This document shows, piece by piece, positions 1 to 11,219 of a stretch of DNA of 64,000 nt. How positions within the stretch are numbered: the stretch's first letter is position 1; the number at the start of each line of letters is the position of its first letter. The stretch covers positions 4,300,787 through 4,364,786 of the forward strand of contig VZQC01006876.1 of the NCBI GenBank assembly GCA_009823505.1, written 5' to 3'. This stretch comes from Rhizomys pruinosus. Lineage: Eukaryota > Chordata > Mammalia > Rodentia > Spalacidae. Below the pieces are notes generated by a model that saw only the letters and a list, made by a program, of their open reading frames with translations, had not been told where the DNA came from and did no database searches. The position numbers were made by a program, and so were the translations under genes.

Positions 1-299
1 CAAGCAGTGCTGGCCTTTCTTGCCCTCATGAGCTATGATTTCTCCGTTGGTACAAATAATTATGACATTTTTTCATTTATTTTGTGTGTAGGTTAGAGTG
101 GGGGTGCATGCACTATGGGAGTGTCACAGTCAGTTGAAAACTCTTGGGAGTAGGTTTGTTTTTTCTTCTATCATCTGAGTTCCAGGGATGAAAGACAGGG
201 TGTCCAGCTTGGTTACAAGAACTTCTCCTACGGAGTCATCTCAATATCCTTGCTTTCTCCTTTCTACTGGTCCATCTTCAAGGACCATTTTGTATGTGT

Positions 300-322
300 G
301 TGGTTTCATTCTATCAGTTTAG

Positions 323-363
<41 letters not shown>

Positions 364-545
364 GCAAAGGTCAGAGGATGGTACCAGGTTTCTTCCTTGA
401 TCATTCTCTACATTACTCCATTGAATCAGGATCTCTCATTGAACCAGAAGCTTGCCATTTCCTTAGGGCTGGCCGGCCAGGGAACCCCCAAGATCTGTGT
501 GTCTCTGTACCCCAGTGCTGTAACCACAGGTACAGCCATAGCTAG
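300..545 (-). mobile_element. Old B3-like SINE with (TG)n
   Basis: A TG tract of about 34 bp (324-358) is followed by a diverged SINE-like block in reverse orientation. The same TG-then-SINE arrangement recurs at 10615 and 33401 in this window. No target-site duplication was found. The long open frame across it is only the TG repeat read as Cys-Val. Confidence 0.45.
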
Positions 546-1059
546 CTTTAAGGACCATGATGCTTTTCTTTATCCCTTATCTCTCCCATTTCTTTCTCAT
601 GACATTTTAAAACCAACTGTATATAACAATTCCACACATCTTTTGCTATCATCTTCTTCTGTACCTAAACTATACTCTAAATTGTAAGCTTTTTGTACAT
701 AAGGGCCTACCCATGTACTGAGCAAGATTTTGTTTCATAGAAGAGTTGTGAGGCCGGAATGGACAGGAGGAAGGTGCAAAGCAGCAGTGGATGTTTCACA
801 CTAAATAAAAACTCCCTTTGGATCTAAAAATTATATATGTTGCTGCGGAAACAGATTTGTCATACATTTCTGTAATAAAAGACAATATAAATAATGACTC
901 AACTGCTTTGGCAATAGGGTGGATTTTACTGCTTTACCATCTTATGATTTTAAAATTCTCCTTAAAATTCAGTATTTGAGAAAGAGTAAAAAAATACCTA
1001 AAAACAAATGAAGCTGGGATGTAATAATTTTAATAATACAGGAACAATACCTTATTGCT
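546..1059. other. No recognisable feature
   Basis: AT-rich single-copy-looking DNA. I see no exon, repeat family or motif that I can support. Confidence 0.5.
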
Positions 1060-1061
1060 GT

Positions 1062-1264
1062 TTTTTTGGCACATGATCACATATAGTCTCCAGGCTAGCC
1101 TCAAACTCACTACACAGTCAAGGAAGCTTTTAACCTTCTGATTTTCTTGCCTCTTGACTCCACGAGTCCTGGGATGACAGGCATGTTTATACAAACGCTG
1201 GGGGTTGAACCCAGAGCCTTGTACATGATAGACAGGCACTCTGCAAACTGAGCCACACCCCCAG
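1062..1264 (-). mobile_element. B4-type SINE (B1-ID composite)
   Basis: Reading the minus strand, an ID/tRNA-like head (1200-1264, with a degenerate B box seen as ggttgaaccc) is followed by a diverged B1-like part with a T-rich plus-strand end near 1062. B4 elements are known fusions of ID and B1 sequence. The short minus-strand frame here is inside the SINE and is not a gene. Confidence 0.6.
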
Positions 1265-1671
1265 CGGAGGAAATCCAGTTTAGCTATGCATTAACAGCAT
1301 TACCCTAATCTGTTTCTAGAGAGAAGTGGCCAAGCACATAGCCTGCTGAGCAACTGTCCCAACAGACAGAGTCCCATGCCCGCCCATTTGGCGGAAGCCC
1401 TCTGTTCCTTGTTTTGTCTGTTCCACTTCATACACTGACTTTGCTTGCCCAGTGCCACTGGCTTTCCCAGCTCCATTTATTTATTCTTCCTACTCGACCA
1501 TGATGTGGAACGCAACAAGAATGAATGGTTCCTTGGAGTTTTGAGAGGGAACAGCCATTCATTTTGTTCTAGAAGGTATTTGAATCTGTGACTTTTGTTC
1601 AAATAAATAAATAATTGTTTTAAATTTTTAAAATTGAGTTCTACCATTGTTTGGTAAATAGTATACCTTAA
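1265..1671. other. No recognisable feature
   Basis: About 400 bp between two SINEs. Nothing supportable was seen apart from short AT-rich runs. Confidence 0.45.
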
Positions 1672-1685
1672 ATATAGTTGGGTTA

Positions 1686-1836
1686 GCCAGGCATGGTGGC
1701 ACACGCCTTTAATCCTAGCACTTGGGAGGCAGAGGCAGGCGGATCTCTGTGAGTTCAAGGCCAGCCTGGTCTACAGAATGTGCTCCAGGCCAGCTGGGAC
1801 TAAAGGGAGACCCTGTCTCAAAAATACTAAAAAAAT
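1686..1836 (+). mobile_element. B1 SINE
   Basis: A full-length 7SL-derived B1 runs from gccaggcatggtggc to ccctgtctcaaaaa and an A-rich tail. It is bounded by a perfect 14-bp target-site duplication, atatagttgggtta, at 1672-1685 and 1837-1850. An intact duplication and low divergence indicate a fairly young insertion. Confidence 0.92.
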
Positions 1837-1876
1837 ATATAGTTGGGTTAAGAAAGTGACTAGGTTTTAAATAAAT

Positions 1877-1878
1877 AA

Positions 1879-1910
<32 letters not shown>
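1877..1910. repeat. (AT)n microsatellite
   Basis: AAAT units run into an (AT) dinucleotide tract of about 28 bp just downstream of the B1. Confidence 0.85.
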
Positions 1911-1913
<3 letters not shown>

Positions 1914-2419
1914 AAATAAATGATAAGGACAAATAGTGTAAAATAAAAAATATTTTTAAGGAATGAAAGTTTTTATTTTTGTTCTTCATTGTCGACCAGT
2001 TTGATTTCCTTGTTTCCATGTTAGGTTCTTTCTTGCCCTAGGTACTCAATGATTTTATGTCTAGTGGTTCATAAGTTACAAGATATCTGGGATTAGGTGG
2101 TAAGTATTTTTCTTTCTTTAGTAAGAGTCTATAAACCTCAGCAGTTTGTATTTTAAGGCAATCAAAACTAAATGGAGTCTTCCATAATTGGCTGCTTTCT
2201 CTAATGTTTCCATAAAAACAAAATACTATAGACAACCTCTGGAAATATAGAGACCTTTCTTTTCTTTCTGAATGTAAATGGAATGAAAATTAGTTTGAGA
2301 CCAATCTACCTATATGTGCATATATTAAAACATATGAAAATACGACTTTTGGCTTCACATTCACAGTGTAGAATGACTGGAATATTCAGAGTATTGAGTC
2401 TTCTTAATAAAGGAGTGTC
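1911..2419. other. No recognisable feature
   Basis: AT-rich sequence. I saw no repeat or gene signature. Confidence 0.45.
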
Positions 2420-2432
2420 AACAACAAACTTT

Positions 2433-2685
2433 AAAAAATTTTTTTTTTATTAATTTTATTTATTTCTGTATGTGTATGAATGTACTGTCTGCATGCAAAT
2501 CTGTGCACCCGTGTCGTGCAATGCCGCGGAGGTCAGAAGAGGGTGTCGGATTCCCCTGGAACTGGAGTTCTCCTGGAATTGGAGTTTCAGACGGCTCTCG
2601 GCCGCCATGTGGATGCTGGGGATCGAACCCGGGTCCTCTGTAAGAACGGTCAGCGCTCTTAACCGCTAGGCCATCTCTCCAGCCC
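2433..2685 (-). mobile_element. B2 SINE, full length
   Basis: Minus-strand B2: the tRNA-like head ends at 2685 (plus strand ...catctctccagccc) and the A-rich tail appears as a T-rich start at 2433. A perfect 13-bp target-site duplication, aacaacaaacttt, lies at 2420-2432 and 2686-2698. It carries the 17-bp internal tandem duplication of the long B2 form seen in this window. It is head-to-head with the B2 at 2779. Confidence 0.95.
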
Positions 2686-2778
2686 AACAACAAACTTTTG
2701 ATTAGAGTTTTTCAAGAACAAATCTGATGTCAGATTTCTACTGTTGTGTGAGTTCTCTTTAAAATATCTCTGAAAATA

Positions 2779-3033
2779 GGGGCTGGAGAGATGGCCTAGC
2801 GGTTGAGAGCGCCGACTGCTCTTACAGAGGACCCGGGTTCGATCCCCAACACCCACATGGCAGCCAAAAACCGTCTGAAACTCCAATTCCAGGAGGACTC
2901 CAGTTCCAGGGGAATCCGACACCCTCTTCTGACCTCCGCGGCATTGCATGACATGGGTGCACAGACTTGCATGCAGACAGTACATTCATACACATACAGA
3001 AATAAATAAAATTAAATAAAAAAAATTTTTTTA
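2779..3033 (+). mobile_element. B2 SINE, full length
   Basis: Plus-strand B2 with the head ggggctggagagatggcc, a B box in ggttcgatcccc, the 17-bp internal duplication and an AATAAATAAAA-rich tail. A perfect 18-bp target-site duplication occurs at 2761-2778 and 3034-3051 (aaaatatctctgaaaata). It faces the minus-strand B2 at 2433-2685 across 93 bp. Confidence 0.95.
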
Positions 3034-3051
3034 AAAATATCTCTGAAAATA

Positions 3052-3810
3052 AACGTGATGGTACATAAGACCAGTGCAGACTAGGAACATTTTTTTTTTT
3101 TTTTTATTAAATCACCCATCTTTTCATTTCCATATCTTAAGAATAGTCAGCTCCATTGCTGCTACCATAAAATAACCCACATGGCAACTTGTGTGATGGT
3201 TTTCTGGAAATCCTTTTATTGTTAAAAATATTTCCCTTTCCTTTTCACCTTCTGGGGTGGGAGGAGGCTTTTGGCCCTAGAACTACCAGAAATTTTGGGA
3301 GAAAATTACTAGAAGGAACAATTGAAACTGACTTGGTCTGTCTGGTCTTGGCTTGGGCCATAGACTCTGACATCTAGCTAAGTAATAGTACTTTGGTGGA
3401 AGATATTTTTTGAGCCAGACATGGTGCTTTAGATGCAATGGAAACAGACAGCAGCTCTCTCCTAAAGTGCTGGCACTTTGATTTGGCCAGGACAGGATTC
3501 ATGTGAATTGGGCCTGGGAAATGTAGTTGGAAGGGAAATTAACAGAATGAGTCTCCCAGAAGAAACTGGCTTTCAGAAGGTAATTGAAAATGAAGACAGT
3601 GTATGCCTAGGGCAGGGGATTATTCTAAATACAGGGAGATTTCTCAAATACACATCAGAGACCTTAGAACCTAACAGAAGTTGCTCTGGGGGGAAAAAAA
3701 AACAAAGCAAACTAAAATAAAACAGTATAAGAACAAGGGGAAGGTCAACTGTGATCATCTATAAAAGAAGATGAGGACAAAGTGAAGGGAAGGATTTAAA
3801 GAGACCGATG
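3052..3810. other. No recognisable feature
   Basis: About 760 bp with a T tract near 3091-3106. The 80-codon plus frame at 3478 has no recognisable domain and no homology that I know. Confidence 0.45.
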
Positions 3811-4020
3811 AAGGAGCCGGAGAGATAACTCAGCAGTTAAGAGCACTGGCTGCTCTTGCAGAAGACCCAGGTTCAATTCCCAGCACCCACGTCAGCTAAC
3901 AATCATCTGTAACTGCATTTCCAGGGAATCTGACTCCATCTCTAGCCTCCATTGGTTTTCACACACATGATATGCTTACATACATGTAGTCAAACACTCA
4001 TATGTGGAAAAAATAAACAA
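3811..4020 (+). mobile_element. B2/B3 SINE, old
   Basis: A diverged B2-type head (gagccggagagataactcag) is followed by a B box ggttcaattccc and an AT-rich tail. It lacks the CpG-rich young B2 features and has only weak flanking repeats (aaagagac), so it is an older copy. Confidence 0.8.
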
Positions 4021-4768
4021 AGAGACTAAAAGATGACAGAGAAGGCCAAATGGAAATAAATGACTCCACCAAATGAGTGGCAATTCCTGAAAGAAGTACT
4101 ACTGCTTGAGGTATGACACCTCTATTTTATGGATTTCTGTGTTCATCATCGAAGGAATAATATTAATTAACATACGGGTGCTTGGTTAACTTGGTTAGAT
4201 ATTAACAAAAGAAGAATTGGAAGTCCTTATCTAAAAATGAAGTAACATGTAAAAGACATATTAAGGTTGTTTTCTAAGATATAAATCTTCTTAAGAAGAC
4301 TGGGAGGAAAATATTATGACCAATTCATTTATGGGTTAAATATCTAGAATACATAAGTGAGAAAAAAAATCAGTTTATGAGCTCATCAAAGTAAAAAATA
4401 TTATTGGAATGATGCTGAAAATTTTTGCATCTGTAGTTTGGATAAAGATTGCTTTTATTAGTATATGATAGAGACCATGGAACAAGAAACATGGAATACA
4501 GAAGAAGAAAGGTATGATTTGAAGTAAATAGATCCATACATGAATTGGCTGTTAGGTATGACATTGATAAAGTCCAATTATCCATCACAGAAATAATTAT
4601 GCAGAGAGTTACACTTAATTGGATTAGTCCAAAGGGTCAAATTGGGCACAGAATAGATTCAGAACTACTAAAATGAATAAAGTTCTCCTAATTCCATACA
4701 TTAACCAGAAGAATTTAAAATTAACCATGACTTACTGAATTATTGCATTTGCCTATTATAATGAGTAT
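4021..4768. other. No recognisable feature
   Basis: AT-rich sequence. The minus-strand 72-codon frame at 4370 has no domain that I recognise. Confidence 0.4.
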
Positions 4769-4785
4769 AAATAATGCCTGTTTAG

Positions 4786-5025
4786 GGGGCTGGAGAGATG
4801 GCCTAGCGGTTAAGAGCACCGACGCTCTTGCAGAGGACCCGGGTTCGATCCCCAGCACCCACATGGCGGCTAAGAACCGTCTGTAACTCCAATTCCAGGA
4901 GAACTCCAGTTCCAGGGGAATCCAAGACCCTCTTCTGACCTCCGCGGCATTGCACGACACGGGTGCACAGACCTGCATGCAGACAGTACATTCATACACA
5001 TACAAAAAAAAAATAAATTAAAAAA
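4786..5025 (+). mobile_element. B2 SINE, full length
   Basis: Young B2 with CpGs retained and the 17-bp internal duplication. A perfect 16-bp target-site duplication, aaataatgcctgttta, lies at 4769-4784 and 5026-5041. One base (4785) separates the duplication from the head. Confidence 0.95.
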
Positions 5026-5282
5026 AAATAATGCCTGTTTAAATAGAGGGAGAGAACATTTAAAGCCCATAGAGCTTATAAGCATTGTTTTTGCTACATT
5101 GCATTCATTTAAATGTCTCAGGCCACTTGCATTTGCAATCTGTTAGAACAATTTCATGTAATATACTAGCAAACTCCTTACTGTCCAGCAGCATACCACA
5201 CCTAATCCTACTTTAGGAAAGCTTCCTGCAAAATTTCAGATGGGAAAAATAGAAATCAATGCTATATATTTTAATGAAAAAT

Positions 5283-5420
5283 GTCTGGGGCCAAGGAGAT
5301 AGCTGTGCTGATAAAGGCACTTGATGCCAAGCCTGACAAACTGAGTTTGAACCTTAGAAGCCATGTGGTAGCAGGAGAGAACTGGCTCCCATAAGTTGTC
5401 CTCTGACATCTGCATTTCAT
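5283..5420 (+). mobile_element. B3-like SINE fragment
   Basis: A degenerate tRNA-like head (ggggccaaggagatagctg) and B box precede the conserved tgtcctctgacatctgca block typical of B3/B2 tails. It is old, diverged and truncated at the 3' side. Confidence 0.55.
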
Positions 5421-5495
5421 GGTTAAGCTGATGAATAGTTAATATTTGGCTGCTACGCTCCTTGAGATATTGAGAGATGGGAGACAAACTCTTTT

Positions 5496-5709
5496 CTTAA
5501 ATTTGATTTATTAGTTTTATGTTATGTGTATGAGTGTATTGCCTGTATGTATATAAGTGCATCTGTTATGCAATGTCTGCAAAGGTCAGAAGAGGGCATT
5601 GTATTCCTTTAGAAATGAAGTTACATACAGTCATTTGTTATTAAGTGGGTGCTGGGAATCAAATCTGGGCAGGTAGTGCTCTTAACCACTGAGCTAACCT
5701 TCTAGCCCC
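5496..5709 (-). mobile_element. B2 SINE (older)
   Basis: Minus-strand B2 lacking most CpGs of the young copies. An 11-bp target-site duplication, caaactctttt, occurs at 5485-5495 and 5710-5720. A later B1 reused the same site immediately downstream. Confidence 0.88.
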
Positions 5710-5718
5710 CAAACTCTT

Positions 5719-5901
5719 TTTTTTTGTTGTTTTTATTTTATTTTATTTTATTTTATTTTAATTTTTTTTTTTTGAGACAGGGTCTCCTTGTAGCCCCAGC
5801 TCTCCTGGAACTCACTCTGTAGACTGCATTGGACTTGAACTCACAAAGATCCAGCTGCCTCTGCCTCCCAAGTGCTAGAATTAAAGATGTGCACCTGGCG
5901 T
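5719..5901 (-). mobile_element. B1 SINE with (TAAAA)n tail
   Basis: Minus-strand B1: plus-strand gagacagggtctcc at about 5774 through gtgcacctggcg at 5900. The tail reads on the plus strand as repeated TTTTA units (5733-5762). A 12-bp duplication ccccaaactctt at 5707-5718 and 5902-5913 overlaps the duplication of the upstream B2. Confidence 0.9.
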
Positions 5902-5913
5902 CCCCAAACTCTT

Positions 5914-6477
5914 GATAATTCATGATACAGTGGAAGAATTGGTTTCTGTCCTGCTATGAAATTCTCCATCATTATAAACTATAAGGGGAATAAAACTTTA
6001 CAAAACTGAATGTAAATAATTATTGGCTTCTCTTCTAGTAGATGTTCTTCATTGAATTGTTATTGCTTTCTGAGTGTGCTGGAGGCTAACGTGATGTTGC
6101 CTGGACATTCTGTTGAAGAGTCAAACATTGAAGTTTCTCTCTAGCCTGCTCAAACCAACTTCAGCCATATCCTGAGCTTACAAGTACCATGTTTCCTGGG
6201 CATAGGTAACTAGTGAGGTGACTAACCAAAACTGGAAGGTATTCCACCTGTTTTCTTCCCAGTGATAGGACTACCTCAGATATTGTAAAGGATTATCAGA
6301 GAGGAAAGGCAATGAGGATGATGCAGACTAGTACAGGAGTTCCTCTGCCCAGTCTGCGAGCATCCATGTGGCTCTGCCCATTCCCAGCGTTCCTTTACTC
6401 CCTGAACTAAACTTTACCTGCTAGCATTCTCTCTGTGTCTTTTTAATCTTCATCTTCCAGAACACTTCCTTTCAGAT
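5914..6477. other. No recognisable feature
   Basis: Apparently unique sequence. No repeat or exon could be supported. Confidence 0.4.
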
Positions 6478-6662
6478 ATGATCTCTCATTGGCCCGGAGC
6501 CCACAAATTAGGCAGGGTCAACTAGCCAGCGATCTTAGGAATCCTTCTTGCTCCTCCCTGCTACCCCCCTCCCCCAGGTCTAGGATTATAAGTATATGCC
6601 CTCATGCCTGTAGTCTTTATGCTGGTGAGCAAATGCTTTACTTACTGAAGCATCTTCTGAGC
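6478..6662 (-). mobile_element. Old B3/B4-like SINE
   Basis: Minus-strand remnant: gatctctcattggcccgg through a pyrimidine-rich centre to cttactgaagcatcttctgagccc, a diverged SINE head. It resembles the copies at 300-545 and 28436-28645. The 60-codon frame across it is not a gene. Confidence 0.5.
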
Positions 6663-7220
6663 CCCTATTAGTGTCTTCTTGTCTGTAGTTTAGCTTTCTG
6701 CAACTTCAGTTGCCCATGATAAATTGCAATCTGAAAATATTAAAAGGAAAATTCTTTCACGAGTTAATATGAATATACTTTAAATTGTATACCATCTCCA
6801 AAGAATGAGCTAATATCCGATGCTGAACTGTGACCTAGTCAGGATTTGCACCATCCCATGGTCCAGGGTCTCCATGTAGCTGCCTGTCACAGACTTAGTA
6901 CCTGTCCTGGTTATGTTACTCGAATAGAAGCACCAGGGCTTAGTCCACCTCTGGAGGCAACTTGACAATGTCGCGGATTTTGCTTGGCCTCGTGGTCTTC
7001 TTGCTACCTTGTCTTGTCTCCCTGCTTCTCATTCCAAGCATCTTATCAAAACTTCTGCCAACCACAAATCATACTTTGTCCATGATAGCAGAAGACCCAC
7101 TATCCATCAGGTAAGCAAGAAGCTGCTTAAATTCCATTTATCTTCACTGTTTAATTTAGCTGTGCCATTAATTAAGAGGTGTGTGTAAATGAGTGATCTA
7201 GAAATAGGGGCTTATATAGA
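6663..7220. other. No recognisable feature
   Basis: Nothing recognised. A sequence like a splice donor (caggtaagc at about 7109) stands alone, without a supportable exon around it. Confidence 0.4.
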
Positions 7221-7224
7221 GTTG

Positions 7225-7420
7225 ACACAACAAAATGCTATTTTCTTAGGACACTGCTGTGTAGCAATCATTGTGATCAACTGGTGACATGCATTATCTC
7301 ATTTTTATCCTTATGACATTTGATGTATGAGCAGATAGCTCTCTGTCTACAAAGAGGTTTAGAAAGGGCAAGAATTTCCACAAAAGGAAATTGAAACGGA
7401 GTTTTTCAGACAGCTGGTCA
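7225..7420 (+). mobile_element. MIR-like remnant
   Basis: The tcatttttatccttatgaca block and the order of the following segments resemble a mammalian-wide MIR core. It is highly diverged. A dedicated repeat search is needed to confirm it. Confidence 0.35.
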
Positions 7421-7539
7421 GTTACTCATGTGAATTAACAGCAATGGTGATAGAATGCACAAATCTCATGCAAGCTCAAACCAGAAAACGTCTCAGCATA
7501 GACATAGAGAAATGTGTTAAGAAGCCCCAACACAACCTA

Positions 7540-7705
7540 AGGAACTTTTGGCTACTGAGGGCTGCTAGGAGGGAGAGAGATAGTCTCTTTCAAGCATGGG
7601 ACTCTTAGTAGGTTAACCAGACTCCAGTGTGTGGATGCACTTACACAAATGTAGGCATAACACTAATTCACATAAAAATAAAAAAATAAATAAATAAAAT
7701 TTAAA
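7540..7705 (+). mobile_element. Old SINE-like remnant with A-rich tail
   Basis: A diverged block ends in cacataaaaataaaaaaataaataaataaa, which resembles B2/B3 tails, but the head is hardly recognisable. Assignment to a family is uncertain. Confidence 0.3.
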
Positions 7706-7995
7706 AAGAGTTACAGCTGACCCATGTTTTGGTCAACACCCAGGATCTCTTTATAGATTTAGGTTCAGTTATAGAAAGAATTGCCAGAGGTGGCCTAAAC
7801 ATAAACACACTATTGAGGAATCAGCACACCTATTGCTAGAAGTTACAGATGTGGGGCAGATTTACACAACAGTCACACATATTCTGATTTCTTCCCAGTA
7901 ACTTCTTCTTAGAATCATTTATAAATTCTTAAATATCAAGTGCCCATTCTGATCCAGGTTGTATACCCTACCTACTTGAGAATATAGTGGTTACG

Positions 7996-8408
7996 TTAGT
8001 TTTCTATTGTTGTGACAAATACCCAAGAGAAACAGTTTCAAGGTGCAGAGATTTATTGTGGCCCATGGCTATAGAAGGTTCAGATCATGTGTTCTTGGCT
8101 CTGTCACTGCAGAACAGAGCTGCTTACCTCTTGGTGGCTAGATGCAGAAAGTAGTAACAGAAAATGCCAGGCCAGGACACACCTTTCAAAAGTATACCAC
8201 AGTGACACACACCCTCTACTAGTCTTCACCTATCCTTCTGGCTTCCACTATTCTGTTCAAGTTTTGATCTATCAGTGGATTAAACCATTTATAGAGTCAG
8301 AACTTTCAGGATCCAGGCATCTCTGGAAATATCACAGAGATGTACTTACCTAATTTCCTAGATGGCTCTGAATCCTCTCAAGTTGTCACCCAAGATTAGC
8401 CATCAGAG
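7996..8408 (-). mobile_element. URR1-type DNA transposon relic
   Basis: It starts with gttttctattgttgtgac and ends with aagttgtcacccaagattagccatca, the terminal signatures of a common non-autonomous rodent repeat that I associate with URR1 (hAT-Charlie). The related elements at 21640, 22197, 45385 and 46150 support the assignment. The 88-codon plus frame inside is not a gene. Confidence 0.55.
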
Positions 8409-10614
8409 TTAGTAGTTAAGAACAGGGACTGTCTATACTGTGTACCTTAACTTCGGCCCTCCTATGCCCTTGCCGTCCTATGGCCTTGCTGCTCCCTAGG
8501 CACAGTCCTACCTATGTGCACCCCATTCTGTATTTCCCCTCCATTCCAACTTCCATTTGTCCTGGAACATTTTTCTAGCCTTTGCCACTTATTCAAGGAG
8601 CTACATCGAATTTCTGTGGAATGGGTATAGATAGAACCACAGAATGAATTCATGGATCGTGGTTGTCTACCTTTGTGGGGTTCTTCCTTGGCTTAAAAAA
8701 AGGAGCAATTATGTTTCATAGATGCCTTGGTATTAAGATCCAGGCACCAACAGTATGTGATAAACATTTTCTTTGATCTAAGAGGTTTATTTTTCTTATT
8801 GTTAAATAAATGAGAATATTTTCATGGATCCTTACATGATGCCCTGATCCCTAGATTTTGCAGCAACTGTGTCTAATGGATACATTGATTGTGGATCTAC
8901 ACACCAGATGGCTAAAAGCTATTGCTGACCGGAATGTCAGAAAAAAACCAGGCAAGTTACACTCTGTGGTTTATTGTGAACTGTCTGTCAGTGATTTTTT
9001 TTTGGAGTTTAAGACTTCTGTCCTTTTGCTTTGACTGCTATAATCATCATTCAGTTGTCACTTGGTAATTGCCCAATTATATTATTTAATGATAAGTGAA
9101 GTTTTTAAGCAACAAACTCTTCCAAACAGCTGTGATTGGATTTGTGGGTTTTTATACTTTATTTAATTTACAATTACATTTGTAAAATCGTAATTAGTCT
9201 AATTTATCTAATGACCCCATCACAGACTGTAGAATATTTTCCAAGGGTGTTTTTAATTACACATGAACAAACACTATAATTTTAGAAGGGTTCAAGTGAA
9301 GTGGGCATTCACATAATTTCTACCATGGCTTTCCAGCCAAGTATTTAGAAATCTGCCCCCAACCCCAGAATAAATGTTCTTAATGAATATAAAATGTTTT
9401 TCCAAAAGGTTGAATTCATCTAGTAATTTAGAGATATATCTTTCTCTTCAAAAGTTTTGGAATCTAGTTCTTGACCTTTTCTATTCTGTGCCCAGGATAA
9501 ATATAATTCTTTGGATAAAGTTAATGATGTTATAACTGATCCTGAGCAAAAGGTTAAGTTCTTATAAGGGCTACAATTGAATTTTTGCTTAATCTGAAAA
9601 AAGTGGCTCTATCTGTGTTTTGTTTTTTTCCTCTAAATTTTTCTGTCTCTCCTAATTAGCTGTGCCTTGCAGGGAATTTGTGTAAGTTCTCAGTCTTTTA
9701 AGGAGACCACGATGGTGACATTTGGAATAATTCAAGCAGGCAAGAGTGAAGCTCCACTGTCTTTTCTACTTGCTAACAATTCAGAGTTCTGAAAAGCCTG
9801 AACTGTGCAGTGAAAAGTTTGTGTGCTTAGTGAGATGTCAGCCAATTGGCCAATCCTTTAGGTCTTGGGAAATGTCCTAGAAGCCTGGCAAAAAGAAGTT
9901 CTCAAGAGAGCACAAATGCTGCCAATTTCCAATTGGCCAAGACACATTACAAGGGCAACCTTCTCTCTGAGCAGCCTGGCATTTTCCACCCCAACTGGAA
10001 TCTGCAGCACAAAGATGCACAAGGGAGAAAGATTAAACAAATCTTTTCAGATTTCCCATCCAGGTGAGTCTTTCATTTTAGCTGGTTTGTTCTAATCTCC
10101 TTCTGATCATCAAACATTTTAAGTATTAGCTGACAGTGTATATATTGTAGTCTAATTTTTAGAACTGACCAACAACCAAGACACATGCAGGGTTAGCAAA
10201 CTCAGATTTCTTTTTATACATATACAAAGCATTGAAGAAGCAATGAACTCCTGGAAGAGTTCAAATTGTTGACAAAATTTAGATCTGCTCTTCGGGCCAA
10301 CCTGTCGATCATGTTGGCCCTGACTCAGGTGGTGCCTACTCCTCGTACTGTTTGGGAAATAGTGACAGCTGTGCGTTTTTGCCTGGATGCTTCCCTTTAT
10401 GGAATGCAAGACACTCCCAGAGGCCCCTTTACTATGAATCTTCCTTCTAGGCACAGCCAAAAGTAAAAGGCCTCCACAGAACAGAGTAACAGCCATCTAG
10501 AGTTTACCTCAAATAGGATTAATATAATTCTTTACCCAAAAAGAGCTCAGAAAAGAAAGACATTTGCCCAATTTGAATTTGTAAATAATATCATTTGTCC
10601 ATTTGTTTATTAAT
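8409..10614. other. Apparently unique DNA, 2.2 kb
   Basis: This is the longest repeat-poor stretch in the first quarter. Around 9100-9290 it is AT-rich with several TAATTA/TAATTAG homeodomain-type core sites (for example aatcgtaattagtctaattt). No exon with consistent splice sites was supported. The frames at 9846, 9865 and 10152 are short and have no known domain. Confidence 0.4.
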
Positions 10615-10945
10615 TATTGTGTGTGTACGTGTGTGTGTTCATGTTTGTGCACACTCGTGTGGAGCTGTATGTACATATTTGTATACGTGCATGTGTGTGG
10701 AGACCACAGCCTCAGGTGCTGCTTTTCAGGTGCCTTCCACCTTGTTTTCTGAGACAAGTTCTCCCTGGTGCATGCTGAGTAGGTGGGGCTGCCTTACCAG
10801 CAGCCCCTCGATTTTTCAGTCACTGCCTCCCAAGCACAGCCATTGTACAGCATCAAACCCAGCTTTATCACGTGTGTCCTGGGGATTTAACTGTTCCTCA
10901 CACTTGTGTGTGAGTACTTTACCAACTGAATTTCCCTTAACCTCT
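10615..10945 (-). mobile_element. Old B3-like SINE with TG-rich tail
   Basis: A degenerate TG tract (10618-10700) precedes a diverged minus-strand SINE body ending in gagtactttaccaactgaat. It has the same layout as 300-545 and 33401-33570. The long frame over it is repeat-derived. Confidence 0.5.
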
Positions 10946-10950
10946 TTTTT

Positions 10951-11200
10951 TTTAATTTTTAAAAAATTTTTTATTTATTTCCATATGTGTATGAATGTAT
11001 TTTCTGCATGCAAGTCTGTGCACCCATGACGTGCAATGCCGCGGAGGTCAGAAGAGGGCGTCGAACTCCCCTGGAACTGGAGTTCTCCTGGAATTGGAGT
11101 TTCACACGGCTCTCGGCCGCCATGTGGGTGCTGGGGATCGAACCCGGGTCCTCTGCAAGAGCAGTTGGCGCTCTTAACCGCTAGGCCATCGCTCCAGCCC
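10951..11200 (-). mobile_element. B2 SINE, full length
   Basis: Minus-strand young B2 of the long form (17-bp internal duplication), CpG-rich. The perfect 18-bp target-site duplication tcccttaacctctttttt is at 10933-10950 and 11202-11219. It inserted next to the older SINE upstream. Confidence 0.95.
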
Positions 11201-11219
11201 ATCCCTTAACCTCTTTTTT

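Noticed and set aside
250..687. 145-codon plus-strand frame
   Set aside because: It is driven by a TG repeat (Cys-Val run) and an old SINE, with no domain.
2460..3009. Similar 60-108 codon peptides repeated at many loci (MYCLHA..., MYECTVCMQ...)
   Set aside because: They look like a gene family but are all translations of B2 SINEs.
10152..10496. 114-codon minus frame as an endogenous retrovirus fragment
   Set aside because: No retroviral motif was visible and the opposite strand is similarly open. Left as unassigned.
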